From: Ruminococcaceae bacterium UBA6413
GTDB lineage: Bacteria > Bacillota > Clostridia > Oscillospirales > Ruminococcaceae
Length of the DNA: 43,755 bases
Assembly (NCBI GenBank): GCA_002437415.1
Contig: DJPL01000016.1
Coordinates: forward strand, 3,602 to 47,356
Direction of reading: 5' to 3'
A program made the position numbers and the translations under genes. The notes below the pieces were generated by a model. That model had not been told where the DNA came from. It made no database searches and was given only the letters and a program-made list of their open reading frames with translations. Below are positions 1-8,784 of the stretch, piece after piece; within the stretch, counting starts at the first letter, position 1, and each line of letters begins with the position of its first letter.

Positions 1-208
1 TTAGGTTTTCTCCCAAATCAGTTTATTCCTCTTGAGCTACGAGAGGAGCGGGAGCATTGCTTTTTGCAATGCTCAGACGTGCATCCCTCTTTCCTGACTC
101 CTCATCTCTTCTGCCATAATGGGGTGTTGGCAATAAGACACACAAACGATTGCGTTTAAAAAGACGATATAAGCGGGACGCTCCGCTCTGTTCGACCCGG
201 GGGCTGTA

Positions 209-283
209 CAGATATCTCAGGATAGTGCGTTTTTTGGAAGTTTCGGTGATAGTTCAGTTGCACTGATACTCTCACGAAATTAT
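209..283. repeat. Dispersed repeat, left copy (inverted relative to 43681-43755)
   Basis: These 75 bases match the reverse complement of 43681-43755 with five mismatches by eye. The copies diverge immediately past 283. The right copy is cut by the window end, so the full length is unknown and may include 1-208. On the plus strand a short frame runs through it to a TAA at 284-286; on the minus strand other frames are open, so coding potential is undecided. Confidence 0.85.
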
Positions 284-381
284 TAACACCTTATCTGTTC
301 AGAAATTGTTTTCAGCGATGTTGGCAATATATTACATTATATTATCTTGCCGATAACGTAAATGTCAATGAGTATTTTGAC

Positions 382-411
382 AAAAAGAACCGCACGGTAT
401 TCCCGTGCGGT
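382..411 (-). terminator. Rho-independent terminator of the secreted repeat protein gene and end of the flagellar block
   Basis: A perfect 9-bp stem (389-397 with 403-411, 5-nt loop) is followed, in the minus-strand transcript, by TCTTTTTG (run of A at 382-386 on the plus strand). It lies 27 bp past the stop of the gene at 438-3584. Confidence 0.85.
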
Positions 412-437
412 CTTAACATATAAGCTTTTGACCCTTA

Positions 438-3400
438 TCAATACTCCGACAGCTCATAGTTATTCGGCGTTCTGTGCCAGAGTCCGTCTGTCTGCTCGTA
501 TATCTCCTTGAATGTGAACTTACGGAAATTTATCTTACATCTGCCGCCGTAGTTCGCTTCATATACCCATATACCGTCTGTATCAACAGAGTATATCGTG
601 ACATAGTGCGGATATCCGTACATTATGTTATCATATGCCAGATAGTCGCCGGGGCGGAATGTATCCGTCATCCACTTTTTCAGTGCCGCTTCCGTCCAGT
701 TTCCGTCCGAGCGGTTCTTTATCGTAAGAGTATTTTCGTTATAACCGTTCGTCTTGCCGAACAGATATTCAAACACCTCTATCGTAAATCCGGCGCACTG
801 TATGCCCTGATTTCCAAGCACGTTGCTTCTTCCGATAAGACAGGTACAGCCCGTCTCATTTCCTGTTTCACAGAAGCTGTGGCAGGTGCAGGGAGAAGTC
901 AGCATTGTGTTAAAGTACTTTCCTACCTGATAGCTGTGCCAAAAGTCGTTTATCTTTCTGTCCCACTTGCCCTCCATCATCTCGTCAAGACGCTTCTGAA
1001 CAAGCGCTTCCATGCTGTTCTTTTTAACTATTTTGAACGTGCCTGTTACCGTTCCGGTGAAGTTTCCCTTACCTGTAACGGTAAACGAAGCCGTGCCGGC
1101 ATTAACATTGTTCTTATAGCCCGAAACAGTGTAGTCCGTGTCCTTGACAAGCGTTTTTCCGTTATATGTAACGGTCGGAACAGGCGTAAGCGTATTGCTT
1201 GTATACTGCTGATCCGCACAGGTTACCTTTGCCGAGGATATCGCGGCGGGGAGCACCTTGAACGAAGCCTTTATTTCAGCACCTTCATAGTTTCCTCTGC
1301 CTGTTATCACTGCGGTTGCCGTTCCCGCGTTTATGTTGTTGTATGCGCTGAGGATATAGTCCGTTCCCGCTTTGAGCGCGGAAGTGCCTATTGTTACCGT
1401 AACAGCAGGGAGCTGAGCACTTCCGCAGTATGTTACATCTTTTACGCTGACCGTTGCGCTTTCAAACAGTTCAAGTGCGTTGCTGAGCTCGGCTATTTTC
1501 AGCGTTCCGCTGTAATTGCCGATACCTGTCACTACTGCCGAAACCTTGTCCGATGACTCATCGACCTTGACTTCATAATCAGTATCCTGAGTAAGCAATA
1601 TGCCGCCGTATTTTACGGTTACCGTATAGCCCTTGCCGCTTGTTGAAAGCGATAAGGTTGCTTTTGCCGCCGAGATATCCGCCTTTTCGACCTCACAGTC
1701 TGCGGTAACACTGCCGATAAAATTACCCGCACCGTTTACCGTGACCGTATGCTTTCCGGGGAGCAGTGAAGTATCGGTTACTTCGCTGTCGCCCGAGCCC
1801 AGCTCATACTCACCGTATTTTCCGCTTACAGTAAATTTTGTGCCTGCGGGCGAATACACCCCTCTGACGTTAAGCTCAGCATCCGCAATGTCGGCTTTGG
1901 AAATGATGAAAGCCTTGGTTATAGCGCCCTCTGTTTTTCCTTTGCCTGTCAGTGTCAGCTGTGCGCTTCCCGCTTTTATGTTGTCCAGATACGAAACTGT
2001 ATAGTCAGTTCCCTCGGTAAGCTTCACACTGCCTATTTTTACTGTTATGCCGGGCTTTACCGCCTGACCTGTAAATACCGCTTCATTTATAGATATATTT
2101 GCTTTTCTGATGTCAAGCTTTGTTATCTTGAACGTCACGGTCTTACTGCCGCTCAGACGGTTCTTACCGGTTACGGTAACGCTTGCCGTGCCGACCTGCG
2201 TATTATTTTTATACGAAAGGGTATAGTCAGTGCCGTTTTTAAATTTATATGTGCCGTAGCTTACCGTAACAGCAGGCTTTACCTGTGCTCCGGTGTAGAT
2301 TACATCTGCAACCGTTATTTTTACGCCGCTTACAGCTCTTGCGGTGATTTTAAACGTTTTTGTCACTGTGCCCGAATAATTGCCCTTGCCGGTCAGCACA
2401 AGCGTTGCAGTACCGAGCGCAGTATTGTTCTTATAGCTCAGCGTGAAATCCGTTCCGTTTTTGAGCGTTTTCGAGCCGACCTTTACAGTCGGAACAGGCT
2501 TTATTGCCGCTCCTGTAAAGCTTTTCGCGCTTATGTTTGAAACAGCCGAGGCAGGTATCGCCTTTCTTGTTATCTTAAATGTCTTATTAACGCTTCCACC
2601 GTAGATACCTTTGCCCTTTACGGTTATGGTCGCCGTTCCCGCGTTTTTGTTGTTGGAATATGTAACGGTATAATCCGTATTCTTCTTAAGCGTTACCGTT
2701 CCGTACTTTACCGTAACGGCGGGTGTGAGTGACGCGCCGCTGTATACAAGAGATGTTTTATATGAAATCGTCGCCTTTGATATCGGCTTCGGGTTTATCT
2801 TGAATGTGATACTTTTCGAACCGGTCAGGAGCTTCCCCTTACCTGTAACAACTACCGTGGCAGTTCCGACCTTCGTATTGTTCTTGTATGTAAGTGTATA
2901 ATCCGTTCCGTTCTTGTACGTTTTACTTCCGCATTTTACGGTAACTGTGGGCTTCAGCGCCTTACCCGTATATGTCACTGAGGGAACGCTTATTTTGAGC
3001 ATAGAAACAGGTCTTGCCGCTATCGTAAAACCGATGTAGCAGCTGCCCTTATAGTTGCCCTTGCCGATGATGTTTAGCTTTGCGGTTCCTTTGTTGACGT
3101 TGTTTTCGTATGTCAGCGTGAAATCAGTTCCGTTTTTCAAAACCGTAGAGCCGTTTTTGACTACAGGTATCGGCTTCAGCGGCGAGCCTGTGTAGTACTG
3201 TGTCGCTACCTTATAGAACGAACACCTGTTATATATGACCGCAGGCTGAATTTTGAACGATTTTTTAACCGTTCCGCTGTAGCTTCCTTTGCCCTTGATT
3301 ATAACATACGCCGTTCCCGCGTTTATATTGCTCTGATAGCTTACGGTATAGTCGGTGTTCTTTTTCAGAACCTTTCCGCCATACTTGACTGTCGGATTTT

Positions 3401-3584
3401 GTGTTATTGCGCTTCCGGTATATGTCTTTGTAGTAATCCCCGAAACCGTACAGGACGATATAGCCGCCGCGTCCGCCTTTGTTTCGGAAAAACAGCAAAC
3501 GGCAACAGCACAAAGCAATCCGCATATAAACGCCGTGAGCCATTTCAATGTCGTCATATACCTGCTTTTAACTGTTGCCGTCAT
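438..3584 (-). CDS. Secreted MBG-like repeat protein with C-terminal papain-fold (NlpC/P60- or CHAP-like) cysteine peptidase domain
   Basis: This is a 1048-residue exported protein. Residues 1-39 form a signal peptide ending in KADA. About eleven repeats of 70-75 residues follow (about 40-850), each with the core YTG..xxPxxTVxxG, GTDYTxxYxNN, GTAxxxxTGKG and FKI; repeats 8 and 9 are degenerate. They resemble bacterial MBG/Ig-like surface modules. The last ~195 residues hold a Cys-rich stretch, then QCAGFTIEVF (C930), PHYVTIYSV (H993) and YEANYGG (N1011), the order of a papain-like Cys-His-Asn peptidase or amidase. It starts 44 bp after fapA on the same strand, with AGAAAGG upstream, so it may be the last gene of the flagellar block. 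Likely role (inferred): cell-wall or surface-layer processing, or adhesion. The true substrate is unknown. Confidence 0.75.
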   Translation of the reverse strand: MTATVKSRYMTTLKWLTAFICGLLCAVAVCCFSETKADAAAISSCTVSGITTKTYTGSAITQNPTVKYGGKVLKKNTDYTVSYQSNINAGTAYVIIKGKGSYSGTVKKSFKIQPAVIYNRCSFYKVATQYYTGSPLKPIPVVKNGSTVLKNGTDFTLTYENNVNKGTAKLNIIGKGNYKGSCYIGFTIAARPVSMLKISVPSVTYTGKALKPTVTVKCGSKTYKNGTDYTLTYKNNTKVGTATVVVTGKGKLLTGSKSITFKINPKPISKATISYKTSLVYSGASLTPAVTVKYGTVTLKKNTDYTVTYSNNKNAGTATITVKGKGIYGGSVNKTFKITRKAIPASAVSNISAKSFTGAAIKPVPTVKVGSKTLKNGTDFTLSYKNNTALGTATLVLTGKGNYSGTVTKTFKITARAVSGVKITVADVIYTGAQVKPAVTVSYGTYKFKNGTDYTLSYKNNTQVGTASVTVTGKNRLSGSKTVTFKITKLDIRKANISINEAVFTGQAVKPGITVKIGSVKLTEGTDYTVSYLDNIKAGSAQLTLTGKGKTEGAITKAFIISKADIADAELNVRGVYSPAGTKFTVSGKYGEYELGSGDSEVTDTSLLPGKHTVTVNGAGNFIGSVTADCEVEKADISAAKATLSLSTSGKGYTVTVKYGGILLTQDTDYEVKVDESSDKVSAVVTGIGNYSGTLKIAELSNALELFESATVSVKDVTYCGSAQLPAVTVTIGTSALKAGTDYILSAYNNINAGTATAVITGRGNYEGAEIKASFKVLPAAISSAKVTCADQQYTSNTLTPVPTVTYNGKTLVKDTDYTVSGYKNNVNAGTASFTVTGKGNFTGTVTGTFKIVKKNSMEALVQKRLDEMMEGKWDRKINDFWHSYQVGKYFNTMLTSPCTCHSFCETGNETGCTCLIGRSNVLGNQGIQCAGFTIEVFEYLFGKTNGYNENTLTIKNRSDGNWTEAALKKWMTDTFRPGDYLAYDNIMYGYPHYVTIYSVDTDGIWVYEANYGGRCKINFRKFTFKEIYEQTDGLWHRTPNNYELSEY

Positions 3585-3628
3585 GAATTTTGCCTTTCTC
3601 TGTGTCTGCTGTCAATATCGGTATGCAC

Positions 3629-5143
3629 TTATCTGAATTCGATATCGTTCGGACCGCAGACTATGTTGCACTTGCCGTACTCCGCCGAGGTAGTCGTTGT
3701 AAAGCTGTTGAGATTTATCCTTACATTCGGATAAACGCACTTAGTAACTCTTACCGACAGCGTTTCCTTTGCGTTGATTATCTTTTGTATCTCTTCTATT
3801 CTTGCCCTCAGCGGCTTTTTATCCATACCCTTCTGGACTTTAAGCCTGATGGCGGAGGAGATATACGATTCCTTATCCGCGGTGAGCTTTTCACCGTTGC
3901 GTTTTTTCTCCTGTAAAAATTCGATAGAAGCGTTTATCTTCTCTATGTACTCATCGATCGCGGCACACTGCTTTTCGAGCGAGTCCATCTCAAGCAGAAG
4001 ATTTGTCGTGCTTCCTACCGAGATCACAGTAGGCGTATAGCTCTTGTGACCGAGCTGTGCCACTGCAAATTTGCCCATAACACTGCAATCGCCGCCGACA
4101 AGCGCACCGGGATTTTTGGTGCAGTCAAGGTCGCCCTCTATTTTAATGCGACAGCCTACCAGCGATGTGCTTGTGAGGCTTCCTCTTGTTGTGATAGTGT
4201 CGTTTTCGCCGAAAGCGATGTTTATATTACCGTACTGTGACTGCACGGTGCTTGCGAATACGCCGTTCTTTACGGTTATATCGCCCTGTGCTGTCAATGT
4301 AGCGCCTGTTACCATACCCGATACGGTTATGGTTTTTCCCGCCGTAACGGTATAGCCCTCCTGGACACTGCCCTTTATTATGACATCACCGAGGAAGTTT
4401 ATATTACCCGTCTTTACATCTATATCCGATGAGATCTGGAATGTGGTTTCAACGTTAAATCTTCCGCCCTTATAGACAAGGTTGCCGCTGTCTGAAGCGT
4501 ACAGCTTTGTACCGTCAGCCGACAGTACGGTATTCGTGCCCTGCGGTATAAGCGGAGGTCTGCCCGGGCGCGGCGCTATTACCTGACCGTAGACATTCAT
4601 ACCCTCTTCGCCCTGTGTTTCGGGTACAATTTCACATATAAGGTCGTTTACCTTGACATTTACGATAAGACCTAAGTCACGGTAGTCGACACTTCCGTCC
4701 TCAAGCTTTCTCGGTACAAGCTTCTTATCCGTTTCAAACAGGTTTTTGACACTGCCGTTTTCACCGTCTACAGCCGCATAGCCGCTTGCGACCGTGAATA
4801 TTTTATCATACAGCCTGTTCTCGGCGATCTCCTGAAGCAGCTCTTCATCAATACCATATACAACGTGCTCGTCCTTGAGCGCCTGCCGCATGGCTTCCAC
4901 TGTAATGTCCTTACCCGAAAACTGAGGTGAAAAAACGCACATATTGGCTTCAAGCTTGTTGTCGCTTACAACAACCTTTGCAGATGCGTCTACATTAAGC
5001 ATAGCGCCTGTTCCCTGCGGACGCTGCATAGTTCCCCCATTGTTCAGCTCAATGCCGTCAAGCGTTGTGTTGGACGCCTTTTCGAGCTCTATAAGCTCCG
5101 ACATCGAAGCATCTGCCATCTTTTGTCTTTCGGATCTTTCCAT
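3629..5143 (-). CDS. fapA: FapA/DUF342 family protein
   Basis: The 504-residue protein has the typical length of the DUF342 (FapA, flagellar assembly protein A) family. An N-terminal alpha/beta part (to about residue 175) carries conserved segments such as GEEGMNVYGQVI and PGRPP. A central run of short beta repeats (about 210-370: GDVIIKGSVQEG, ITVSGMVTGA, DITVKNGV, IKIEGDLDC) forms a polymer-like beta-helix region, as in bactofilins and MinC. A helical coiled-coil region (about 380-460) and a short beta tail follow. The family is linked in other bacteria to polar flagellar localisation and to membrane-associated regulation, but its mechanism is poorly known. It follows cheC-cheD and has a strong GGGAGGTG site before its ATG. 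Being next to chemotaxis genes fits a flagellar role. Confidence 0.85.
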   Translation of the reverse strand: MERSERQKMADASMSELIELEKASNTTLDGIELNNGGTMQRPQGTGAMLNVDASAKVVVSDNKLEANMCVFSPQFSGKDITVEAMRQALKDEHVVYGIDEELLQEIAENRLYDKIFTVASGYAAVDGENGSVKNLFETDKKLVPRKLEDGSVDYRDLGLIVNVKVNDLICEIVPETQGEEGMNVYGQVIAPRPGRPPLIPQGTNTVLSADGTKLYASDSGNLVYKGGRFNVETTFQISSDIDVKTGNINFLGDVIIKGSVQEGYTVTAGKTITVSGMVTGATLTAQGDITVKNGVFASTVQSQYGNINIAFGENDTITTRGSLTSTSLVGCRIKIEGDLDCTKNPGALVGGDCSVMGKFAVAQLGHKSYTPTVISVGSTTNLLLEMDSLEKQCAAIDEYIEKINASIEFLQEKKRNGEKLTADKESYISSAIRLKVQKGMDKKPLRARIEEIQKIINAKETLSVRVTKCVYPNVRINLNSFTTTTSAEYGKCNIVCGPNDIEFR

Positions 5144-5178
5144 CAGTGCACCTCCCTGTGTTATGTATTTATATCTAT

Positions 5179-5655
5179 CTATATAGTCTTGTTTCCCTTA
5201 AGGCTGGACATAATCTCAAGCGAGCCGTCCGCCGCGTTGAAGGATACCGTCCTTCCGTAGTTAAGCCCCGTATCCGACGCGATTATCGGCACTCCGAGCC
5301 TTGCGAGCACTTTTTTCGTTGCCTCGACATTACGGTCGCCTATTGACATTGAAGGCGATGTTGTAGCAAACATATTCGCTCCGCCCGCTATCTTCGCGGT
5401 GATCCTCGATGCCGCCGCACCGCTCTTTATCATACTGTCATACAGTAATTGTATTCCCGTATCCGCAAACTTAAACTTGTTTTTATCGTTCGGTATCGCA
5501 CTGCTGTCAGGGAGCATTATATGCGCAAGCCCCGCAATGCCGAGCACCTTATCGATCATACATATCCCGACGCAGCTGCCAAGCGCATATGTCACCAGTA
5601 CGTCGGGCGACTTGCACAGCTTCTGGTCGGATATCCCCACTATTATCCTGTTCAC
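5179..5655 (-). CDS. cheD: Chemoreceptor glutamine deamidase CheD
   Basis: CheD deamidates glutamines on chemoreceptors and binds CheC to tune adaptation. The 158-residue sequence carries the family core TYALGSCVGICM and GLAHIMLPDS, with the catalytic set T22, C28 and H45 at the expected spacing. The later segments KIAGGANMF, IGDRNVEATKKVL and GVPIIASDTG.YGRTV are also typical. It starts at a GTG that overlaps the cheC stop (GTGA, 4 bp), so it is translationally coupled to cheC. No receptor, cheA, cheB, cheR or cheW lies in the window, so those must be elsewhere. Confidence 0.96.
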   Translation of the reverse strand: MNRIIVGISDQKLCKSPDVLVTYALGSCVGICMIDKVLGIAGLAHIMLPDSSAIPNDKNKFKFADTGIQLLYDSMIKSGAAASRITAKIAGGANMFATTSPSMSIGDRNVEATKKVLARLGVPIIASDTGLNYGRTVSFNAADGSLEIMSSLKGNKTI

Positions 5656-6275
5656 TGGTTTTCTACCCCCAGTTTTCCAAGAAGCGTCCTCAGTGACTCA
5701 ACAGTGGGTATAAGTAGCATATCGGATTGTATCTCAACTGAATCTATCAGAAATTGTTCGCTTATCATAAGTACCTTTTCATACGCTTCCGAAAGCTCCG
5801 TTGCGGGAACTGTCATTATAGCCCCGAGCATATCGGTCGTCAGCGCAGGTACCGACATATCGATCGTCATACCGCCAAGATCCGCTATGGCGTTGACATA
5901 GCTTCCGCCCATTATGTTTCCTATCTCACTGAGCACCGATATATCATCGGCATTCATCTCATAGAGCGAAAACGAGCGCTCTCCCGTAAGTCCCGTTACG
6001 ATAGTCTTCGCAAACGCCTCCTCGAGCAGGAACATTATCATTCCGTCCGCGTCCCCTTTAAGCCTTATCAGTATTCCTACCACCAGCTTGTCGGGTGAGC
6101 CGAGGGACTCTATCGCGTCAGCCACGTCCATAAGCCTTACCTGCGGCACCTGCATATCAATACTCCTGTTAAGGAGCTGTGACAGCGCCGTTGCGGCATT
6201 TCCTGAGCCGATATTCCCTATTTCCTTGAGCACATCAAGCTGTACCGGGCTTAAATCGTCGTAACTGTTTATCAT
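5652..6275 (-). CDS. cheC: CheY-P phosphatase CheC
   Basis: CheC removes phosphate from CheY-P and is stimulated by CheD. The 207-residue protein has the duplicated ExxN active-site helices: EIGNIGSGNAATAL (E18, N21) and LSEIGNIMGGSYVNAI (E117, N120). Both sites look intact, as in class I CheC. It sits between flgG (106-bp gap with a hairpin) and cheD (4-bp overlap). Together with CheY (14668-15030) and FliY (15072-16283) the window encodes a Bacillus/Thermotoga-style dephosphorylation system with two CheC-type phosphatases. Confidence 0.96.
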   Translation of the reverse strand: MINSYDDLSPVQLDVLKEIGNIGSGNAATALSQLLNRSIDMQVPQVRLMDVADAIESLGSPDKLVVGILIRLKGDADGMIMFLLEEAFAKTIVTGLTGERSFSLYEMNADDISVLSEIGNIMGGSYVNAIADLGGMTIDMSVPALTTDMLGAIMTVPATELSEAYEKVLMISEQFLIDSVEIQSDMLLIPTVESLRTLLGKLGVENQ

Positions 6276-6320
6276 AATAGACCTCTGAAATTATTAACTG
6301 TTTGTTTTAAATAACCGTAT

Positions 6321-6343
6321 CTGCCGGGTAAAGCTCCCGGCAG
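6321..6343. terminator. Hairpin between flgG and cheC (possible weak terminator or processing site)
   Basis: A perfect 8-bp stem (6321-6328 with 6336-6343, 7-nt loop) lies in the 106-bp gap. No clear U-tract follows on the minus strand, so read-through into cheC-cheD-fapA is likely. Confidence 0.45.
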
Positions 6344-6381
6344 TACGATCAAAATACATCATAAGATGATACCTTCAGACC

Positions 6382-7110
6382 TTACTGCCTGAGGTTGTTG
6401 GTTATACGCTCCAGCTCATCAGCTGTCTGTACGACCCTTGCGCTCATCTGATAAGAGCGCTGTGTTTCGATAATGCGTACCATATCGCCTGCAATATCCG
6501 TATTGCTGCGTTCGAGTGCCATTCTTATCTTGTCGATACTCCTGTCGGCAACCGCCTCTCCCGACCTCTCGGTAGCAGTCATCTTGTTACTGCCAAGAAG
6601 CTCGAGTCCAAAGTTGTTGTCGAATGTGTACACACCTATCATTTCCGAAAGCGCATCATAGTCGGGCTTGCTCGTACCCTCTATAAAAGGAACTGTAATG
6701 TGGTTTCCCTCATAGTCAAGCACAAATTCGCCGTTAGCGCTTACAAGCTCCCAGTGGTCGCCTATCTGCGACATCTGAAAATCGCCCGCTCTTGTGTAGT
6801 TTACATCGCCGTACTTATCCATTACCGCGAAGAAGCCTTCTTCCGTCGGTATCGCAAAGTCAAGCTCATTATCGGTATATGTAAACACACCCTCGCTGTA
6901 CATAAGCTGTGTGCTGTGCACATACTCGCCGTGACCTGTCTGCCAGTCGGGCTCTGTATTTCTCTGTACCGTATAGATACAGTCCGCAAAGCTCGGGCGC
7001 GATGCCTTGAAGCCCACCGTGTTCACGTTTGCGATGTTGTTTGAGTAAACGTTAAGACCTTCCTGCTGTGCGATAAGCCCCGTTTTACCCGTGTAGAATG
7101 CTATGTTCAT
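6382..7110 (-). CDS. flgG: Flagellar basal-body rod protein, FlgF/FlgG family (FlhP-like)
   Basis: This is a distal-rod protein of the flagellar axial family, exported by the flagellar type III apparatus. The 242-residue sequence has the N-terminal signature GLNVYSNNIANVNTVGFKA and the C-terminal signature SNTDIAGDMVRIIETQRSYQ with a closing helix ELERITNNLRQ; both ends form the rod coiled coil. The middle carries FAIPTEEGFFAVMDKYGD and YTRAGDFQ. It follows the sister gene at 7135-7875 after 24 bp, as flhO-flhP do in Bacillus. The F versus G assignment is by order only. Confidence 0.88.
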   Translation of the reverse strand: MNIAFYTGKTGLIAQQEGLNVYSNNIANVNTVGFKASRPSFADCIYTVQRNTEPDWQTGHGEYVHSTQLMYSEGVFTYTDNELDFAIPTEEGFFAVMDKYGDVNYTRAGDFQMSQIGDHWELVSANGEFVLDYEGNHITVPFIEGTSKPDYDALSEMIGVYTFDNNFGLELLGSNKMTATERSGEAVADRSIDKIRMALERSNTDIAGDMVRIIETQRSYQMSARVVQTADELERITNNLRQ

Positions 7111-7134
7111 AACATATCCTCACATTCAGTCATT

Positions 7135-7875
7135 TTACAGTTTGATGATCTCGCTGGCCGCTCTGCCGTTGATAGTATCCATATACTTCAGTATAGCACT
7201 GCTCGCCTCGAATAATCTCTGCGTTTCCATAAGAGAAGTGATCTCCTTGTTAGCGTCAACGTTTGATTTTTCAAAACAGCCCTGGATAATGTCGTACTTC
7301 TCATCTGCGGGAATTGTCATATCCCCGTCATATGAAAACAGGTCGTTTCCTACCTTCGTAACATCCGCGTTTTCGGGTATGTAGCTGAGCCTCAGCGTTT
7401 CGATAACCTGACCGTTCTCACTTAGGATATTACCCTCGTTGTCAACTATGAAATCATCGTTTCCGATATATATCTCACCGCTTTGACCGAGGACGCGTCC
7501 GCTGTCGTTAAGGCAGAGATAACCCTCTCCGTCAAGCTCAAACTGACCGTTTCTTGTCTGATATACATTCCCGTTTGTATCCTGTATATTGAAGTATACA
7601 TTACCCTGAATGCCTATATCAAACGGACTCTCGGTAAATTCAAAGCTGCTCTGTTCAAGGTTTGTCTTGCTCGTGTCGACATAGGTCTGCACGAACTTGC
7701 CGCTTGTCTTTCTGCGGTTGCTGACAAGTATAAGCTCCTCCTGGAACGTGTTGGTCCTTATCTCGTCCTTTTTATAACCCGATGTGTTTATGTTTGTCAG
7801 ATTGTTCGAGATAGCGTCCAGCGACCTCTGATGGTTTATCATCGACTGCGCCAGATTGTAAAATGCTCTCTGCAA
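7135..7875 (-). CDS. flgF: Flagellar basal-body rod protein, FlgF/FlgG family (FlhO-like)
   Basis: This 246-residue rod protein is paralogous to the next gene. Signatures: MINHQRSLDAISNNLTNINT with SGYKKDE near the N-terminus, IGIQGNVYFNI.DTNGNVYQTRNGQF in the middle, and KSNVDANKEITSLMETQRLF at the C-terminus. The start is a TTG (7875-7873) fixed by GGAGGTG eight bases upstream. The gene follows fliA after 111 bp that contain a promoter-like site and a hairpin, so it may have its own transcription start in addition to read-through. Confidence 0.88.
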   Translation of the reverse strand: MQRAFYNLAQSMINHQRSLDAISNNLTNINTSGYKKDEIRTNTFQEELILVSNRRKTSGKFVQTYVDTSKTNLEQSSFEFTESPFDIGIQGNVYFNIQDTNGNVYQTRNGQFELDGEGYLCLNDSGRVLGQSGEIYIGNDDFIVDNEGNILSENGQVIETLRLSYIPENADVTKVGNDLFSYDGDMTIPADEKYDIIQGCFEKSNVDANKEITSLMETQRLFEASSAILKYMDTINGRAASEIIKL

Positions 7876-7919
7876 GTTTTTTCACCTCCTTTCTCAAAGT
7901 GATAAATCTGTATTGCAAA

Positions 7920-7941
7920 GCGGAGCAGAGAAGCGCCCCGC
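7920..7941 (-). terminator. GC-rich hairpin in the fliA/flgF leader (attenuator or weak terminator)
   Basis: A 7-bp stem with one G-U pair (7920-7926 with 7935-7941) precedes TTTGC in the minus-strand transcript. It lies just downstream of an AT-rich promoter-like stretch (TTGCAT, 17 bp, TATTAT on the minus strand), so it may modulate read-through from fliA into flgF-flgG. Confidence 0.35.
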
Positions 7942-7986
7942 CCCCTGATTATATAATATCAGTTTTCACATAAATATGCAAGCTTT

Positions 7987-8748
7987 TCAGCTGTTTATAT
8001 AGCTTTCCAGCTTGTTTTTGAGCGTCAGTATAGCCTTAGAATGTATCTGACACACTCTCGACTGCGTAATGCTCATGACCTTGGCTATTTCCGAGTATTT
8101 CAGCTTCTCGTAATAGTACATTGTGACTACCTGCTTTTCCTTTTCGGGAAGAGCGGCGACCGCGTCTGCTATGACCTGCTTTTTCTCCCGCTCATACAGC
8201 TTTGAGTCGGCGGTTTCGCTCCTTACCGACATATTATCGTCGAGGTTGTCCTCATACAAAAGCTCCTCAAACGACAGCGTTATCATTCCCGCCGTATTTG
8301 CCATAAGTTTTGACAGCTGTGCGGTGGTCATATTCATACTTTCAGCGAGCTCCTCATCGGTCGGCGTGCGGCAAAGCTCGGAGTTCAGCCTTGCGAAATT
8401 ATCGTCAAGCTGCTTTGACAGCTTGCGGAGCGTTCTCGGCACTCTGTCGAGCTTTCTCATATAGTCGATGACCGCGCCCTTTATCCTTATGCCGGCATAG
8501 GTCTCGAATTTTACGTTCTTATCGGGGTCAAAGCCGTCTATAGCCGCCATAAGCGCTATAACGCCTTCGTTTATGATGTCGTCGCTCTCGGCATATCCCG
8601 CATAGACATTGCGCATAGATACCGCAATTATCTTGACGAGATCCATATACATCAGCACTATCTCGTTTCTGACATTTACGTCCCCTGTCAGCCTGTATTT
8701 TTCAAGAAGCTCGGGAAGCCGCTCTCTGCTTTGTACCGATACCGCCAT
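7987..8748 (-). CDS. fliA: Flagellar sigma factor FliA/SigD (sigma-28 family)
   Basis: This alternative sigma factor of the FliA/WhiG family directs RNA polymerase to late flagellar and motility genes. The 253-residue protein has region 2 (DDIINEGVIALMAAIDGFDP, FETYAGIRIKGAVIDYMRK, DRVPRTLRKLSK), region 3 (PTDEELAESMNMTTAQLSKL) and the region 4 helix-turn-helix (LPEKEKQVVTMYYYEKLKYS, VMSITQSRVCQIHSKAI). AAAGGAG precedes the ATG. It follows flhA directly; in Bacillus, flhF, flhG and several che genes lie in between, and these are absent here. No flgM is visible in the window. Confidence 0.95.
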   Translation of the reverse strand: MAVSVQSRERLPELLEKYRLTGDVNVRNEIVLMYMDLVKIIAVSMRNVYAGYAESDDIINEGVIALMAAIDGFDPDKNVKFETYAGIRIKGAVIDYMRKLDRVPRTLRKLSKQLDDNFARLNSELCRTPTDEELAESMNMTTAQLSKLMANTAGMITLSFEELLYEDNLDDNMSVRSETADSKLYEREKKQVIADAVAALPEKEKQVVTMYYYEKLKYSEIAKVMSITQSRVCQIHSKAILTLKNKLESYINS

Positions 8749-8784
8749 AAAACGCTCCTTTCCCTGATATTTCCGACCCGCGGC

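Larger units (their letters stand above)
1..437. other. Gene-poor left end (437 bp)
   Basis: I see no convincing gene here. The stretch holds a perfect 9-bp inverted repeat at 52-60/66-74 with a TTTTT loop, one copy of a dispersed repeat (about 209-283) that recurs inverted at the right window edge, and the terminator of the minus-strand gene that follows. Frame 1 on the plus strand is open from the edge to a stop at 154-156, but it has no recognisable domain. The sequence around 1-208 may belong to the same dispersed element as 209-283, whose right-edge copy is cut by the window. Confidence 0.6.

Noticed and set aside
209..283. Diversity-generating retroelement signature: all mismatches between the two end repeats involve an A on the same strand.
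   Set aside because: Only about six mismatches, no reverse transcriptase in the window, and the frame that looks faintly like a formylglycine-enzyme C-terminus is on the opposite strand from the A-biased one. Ordinary repeat drift explains it.
349..356. GCCGATAA on the plus strand as a FliA/SigD -10 element.
   Set aside because: No TAAA element at the right distance upstream and no plus-strand gene downstream.
474..1556. Long plus-strand open frame opposite the repeat protein.
   Set aside because: Shadow of the repetitive minus-strand coding sequence; no ribosome site or family features.
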